Positions 5,393 to 6,504 of a stretch of DNA of 6,504 nt are shown in pieces. The DNA comes from Bacteroidales bacterium. Its GTDB lineage: Bacteria > Bacteroidota > Bacteroidia > Bacteroidales > UBA932. The notes under the pieces were generated by a model. The model searched no databases. It saw nothing but the letters and a program-made list of their open reading frames with translations, and was not told where the DNA came from. The number at the start of each line of letters is the position of its first letter. The first letter of the stretch is position 1. The stretch spans positions 1 through 6,504 of the forward strand of contig JAGAAU010000128.1 of assembly GCA_017615135.1 (NCBI GenBank), given 5' to 3'. Made by a program: the position numbers and the translations under genes.

Positions 5393-6504
5393 AGGGTAGC
5401 CTCGAGCGCCGCAATCCTTGCAAGGGCATCGCTCTCCTTCTTGCGCTCGGCGGCAACCACCGCTTCAGGCGCACCGGAGACGAAGCGCTCGTTGGACAGT
5501 TTTGCCCGAACTCCAGCCAGGAATTTGCGCTGATGTTCCAGCTCGGCCTCAGCCTTCTTGCGCTCTTCGCCCGAATCTATCAGACCTGAAAGCGCTACCG
5601 TGAACTTGACTGTCCCTACTATGAAGGAAACTCCGGAACCGGAGCATGCACCAAACTCAACCTTGGATAGATTTGCAGCCTTGACGAGCAGGGGAACCAT
5701 TTCTTTGGAGAATTTTCCTTCCACAAAGAGTTCCAACTCCTCCTTGGGGGGCAGACCTTTCTGGGCACGCACTCCCCTGACGTTCACCACCGCTTCGCGC
5801 ATTACGTCGAAGGCGGCGAGGAAAGCGTCGTCGTAAGGGCCGGCAACCGGAGTTCTCTGGAACATAATGGTTTCTCCGTTGCGTCTCTGCTCCATAGCCT
5901 GCCAGAGCTCTTCAGTGATGAAAGGCATGACAGGATGGATGAGCCTGAGCAGCTTGTCGAAGAACTCCACGCTGGCAGCAAAGGTATAAGGATCGCAGGG
6001 ACGTCCATACGCAGGTTTGACCATCTCCAGGTACCACGAACAGAAATCGTCGCGGAAGAGCTTATAAATGGTCATGAGGGCATCTGAGATGCGGAACTTC
6101 GAATAGTGGTCCTCTACGGTTACGATGCTCTTGCTGAGCAGGTTGTCGAACCATTTTACGGCCGCGCGGGCAACCTCGGGCTGTTCGGCCTTCTCGTCTA
6201 TGTCCCAGCCGCTGATAAGGCGCCAGGCATTCCAGATTTTACCGCAGAAATTACGCCCCTGCTCTATCTGGCTTTCATCGTAGAGAATATCGTTACCGGC
6301 GGAGGAGCACAGCAGCATACCTATCCTGACCGCATCGGCACCGTATTTCTCAATCAGCACGAGCGGATCGGGGCTGTTGCCGAGAGTTTTGCTCATCTTG
6401 CGCCCGAGCTTGTCGCGTACGATACCGGTGAGGTAAACGTTGTGGAAAGGAATGTCGTTGCGGAACTCGTTTCCGGCCATAATCATCCTGGCAACCCAGA
6501 AGAA
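5377..6504 (-). CDS. valS: Valyl-tRNA synthetase, C-terminal part (5' end beyond the window)
   Basis: Valyl-tRNA synthetase is the class I enzyme that charges tRNA-Val with valine in the cytoplasm. The visible 375 residues run in frame to the right edge. They begin FFWVARMIMAG, the conserved stretch shortly before the KMSKS loop, so the N-terminal HIGH motif and most of the editing domain lie outside the window. The KMSKS loop reads GRKMSKTLGNSPDP (visible residues 34-47), with Thr in place of the last Ser. The anticodon-binding helical domain follows (about 80-240, including HPVMPFITEELW at 190-201). The C-terminal tRNA-binding coiled coil is at about 305-375, with the family block KLSNERFVSGAPEAVV at 335-350. 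The ATG at 6486 is an internal Met, not the start. The gene is intact at its 3' end and overlaps the ABC-F gene by 4 bases. Confidence 0.97.
   Translation of the reverse strand, partial: FFWVARMIMAGNEFRNDIPFHNVYLTGIVRDKLGRKMSKTLGNSPDPLVLIEKYGADAVRIGMLLCSSAGNDILYDESQIEQGRNFCGKIWNAWRLISGWDIDEKAEQPEVARAAVKWFDNLLSKSIVTVEDHYSKFRISDALMTIYKLFRDDFCSWYLEMVKPAYGRPCDPYTFAASVEFFDKLLRLIHPVMPFITEELWQAMEQRRNGETIMFQRTPVAGPYDDAFLAAFDVMREAVVNVRGVRAQKGLPPKEELELFVEGKFSKEMVPLLVKAANLSKVEFGACSGSGVSFIVGTVKFTVALSGLIDSGEERKKAEAELEHQRKFLAGVRAKLSNERFVSGAPEAVVAAERKKESDALARIAALEATLESLA

Noticed and set aside
3812..5533. Very long plus-strand open frame (573 codons) opposite the ABC-F gene and the end of valS
   Set aside because: It crosses the antisense of two well-identified genes and has no domain, no plausible ribosome binding site and no promoter. 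It is a shadow of codon bias on the other strand.

Overview
The window looks like an ordinary, densely coded chromosomal stretch from a member of the Bacteroidota, probably order Bacteroidales. Three things suggest this: the style of the proteins (secreted peptidases whose predicted signal-peptide cleavage falls just before a Gln, and a Bacteroidetes-like valyl-tRNA synthetase and ABC-F protein); a TAnnTTTG-type -7 promoter element just ahead of a start codon; and a GC-rich coding sequence broken by one AT-rich gap. The genus cannot be fixed from this sequence alone.

Layout, left to right. (1) 1-666, minus strand: N-terminal 222 residues of a secreted LD-carboxypeptidase-like S66 serine peptidase; its 3' end lies beyond the left edge. 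(2) 670-2025, minus: a complete secreted aminopeptidase C / bleomycin hydrolase-type cysteine peptidase. It lies directly upstream of the S66 gene, with only 3 bases between stop and start, so the two form a transcription unit. (3) 2026-2091: a 66-bp AT-rich divergent gap (19 G/C of 66) with a clear promoter -7 element for the rightward gene. (4) 2092-3453, plus: a complete FAD-dependent oxidoreductase of the HI0933/YhiN/BaiN family. (5) 3467-5380, minus: a complete ABC-F ATPase with two ATP-binding domains and a C-terminal coiled coil. (6) 5377-6504, minus: the C-terminal 375 residues of valyl-tRNA synthetase (valS), which begins beyond the right edge. valS and the ABC-F gene overlap by four bases (ATGA) and are probably translationally coupled.

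Two functional pairs emerge. The leftward peptidase pair probably acts in the cell envelope on peptides, possibly including murein-derived ones. The valS/ABC-F pair joins tRNA charging to a predicted ribosome-associated translation factor. The flavoprotein between them is a single-gene unit of unknown physiological substrate. No gene-free stretch exceeds 66 bases. I found no RNA genes, mobile elements, CRISPR arrays or long repeats, and nothing that amounts to a new biological system. The findings are modest, local observations.
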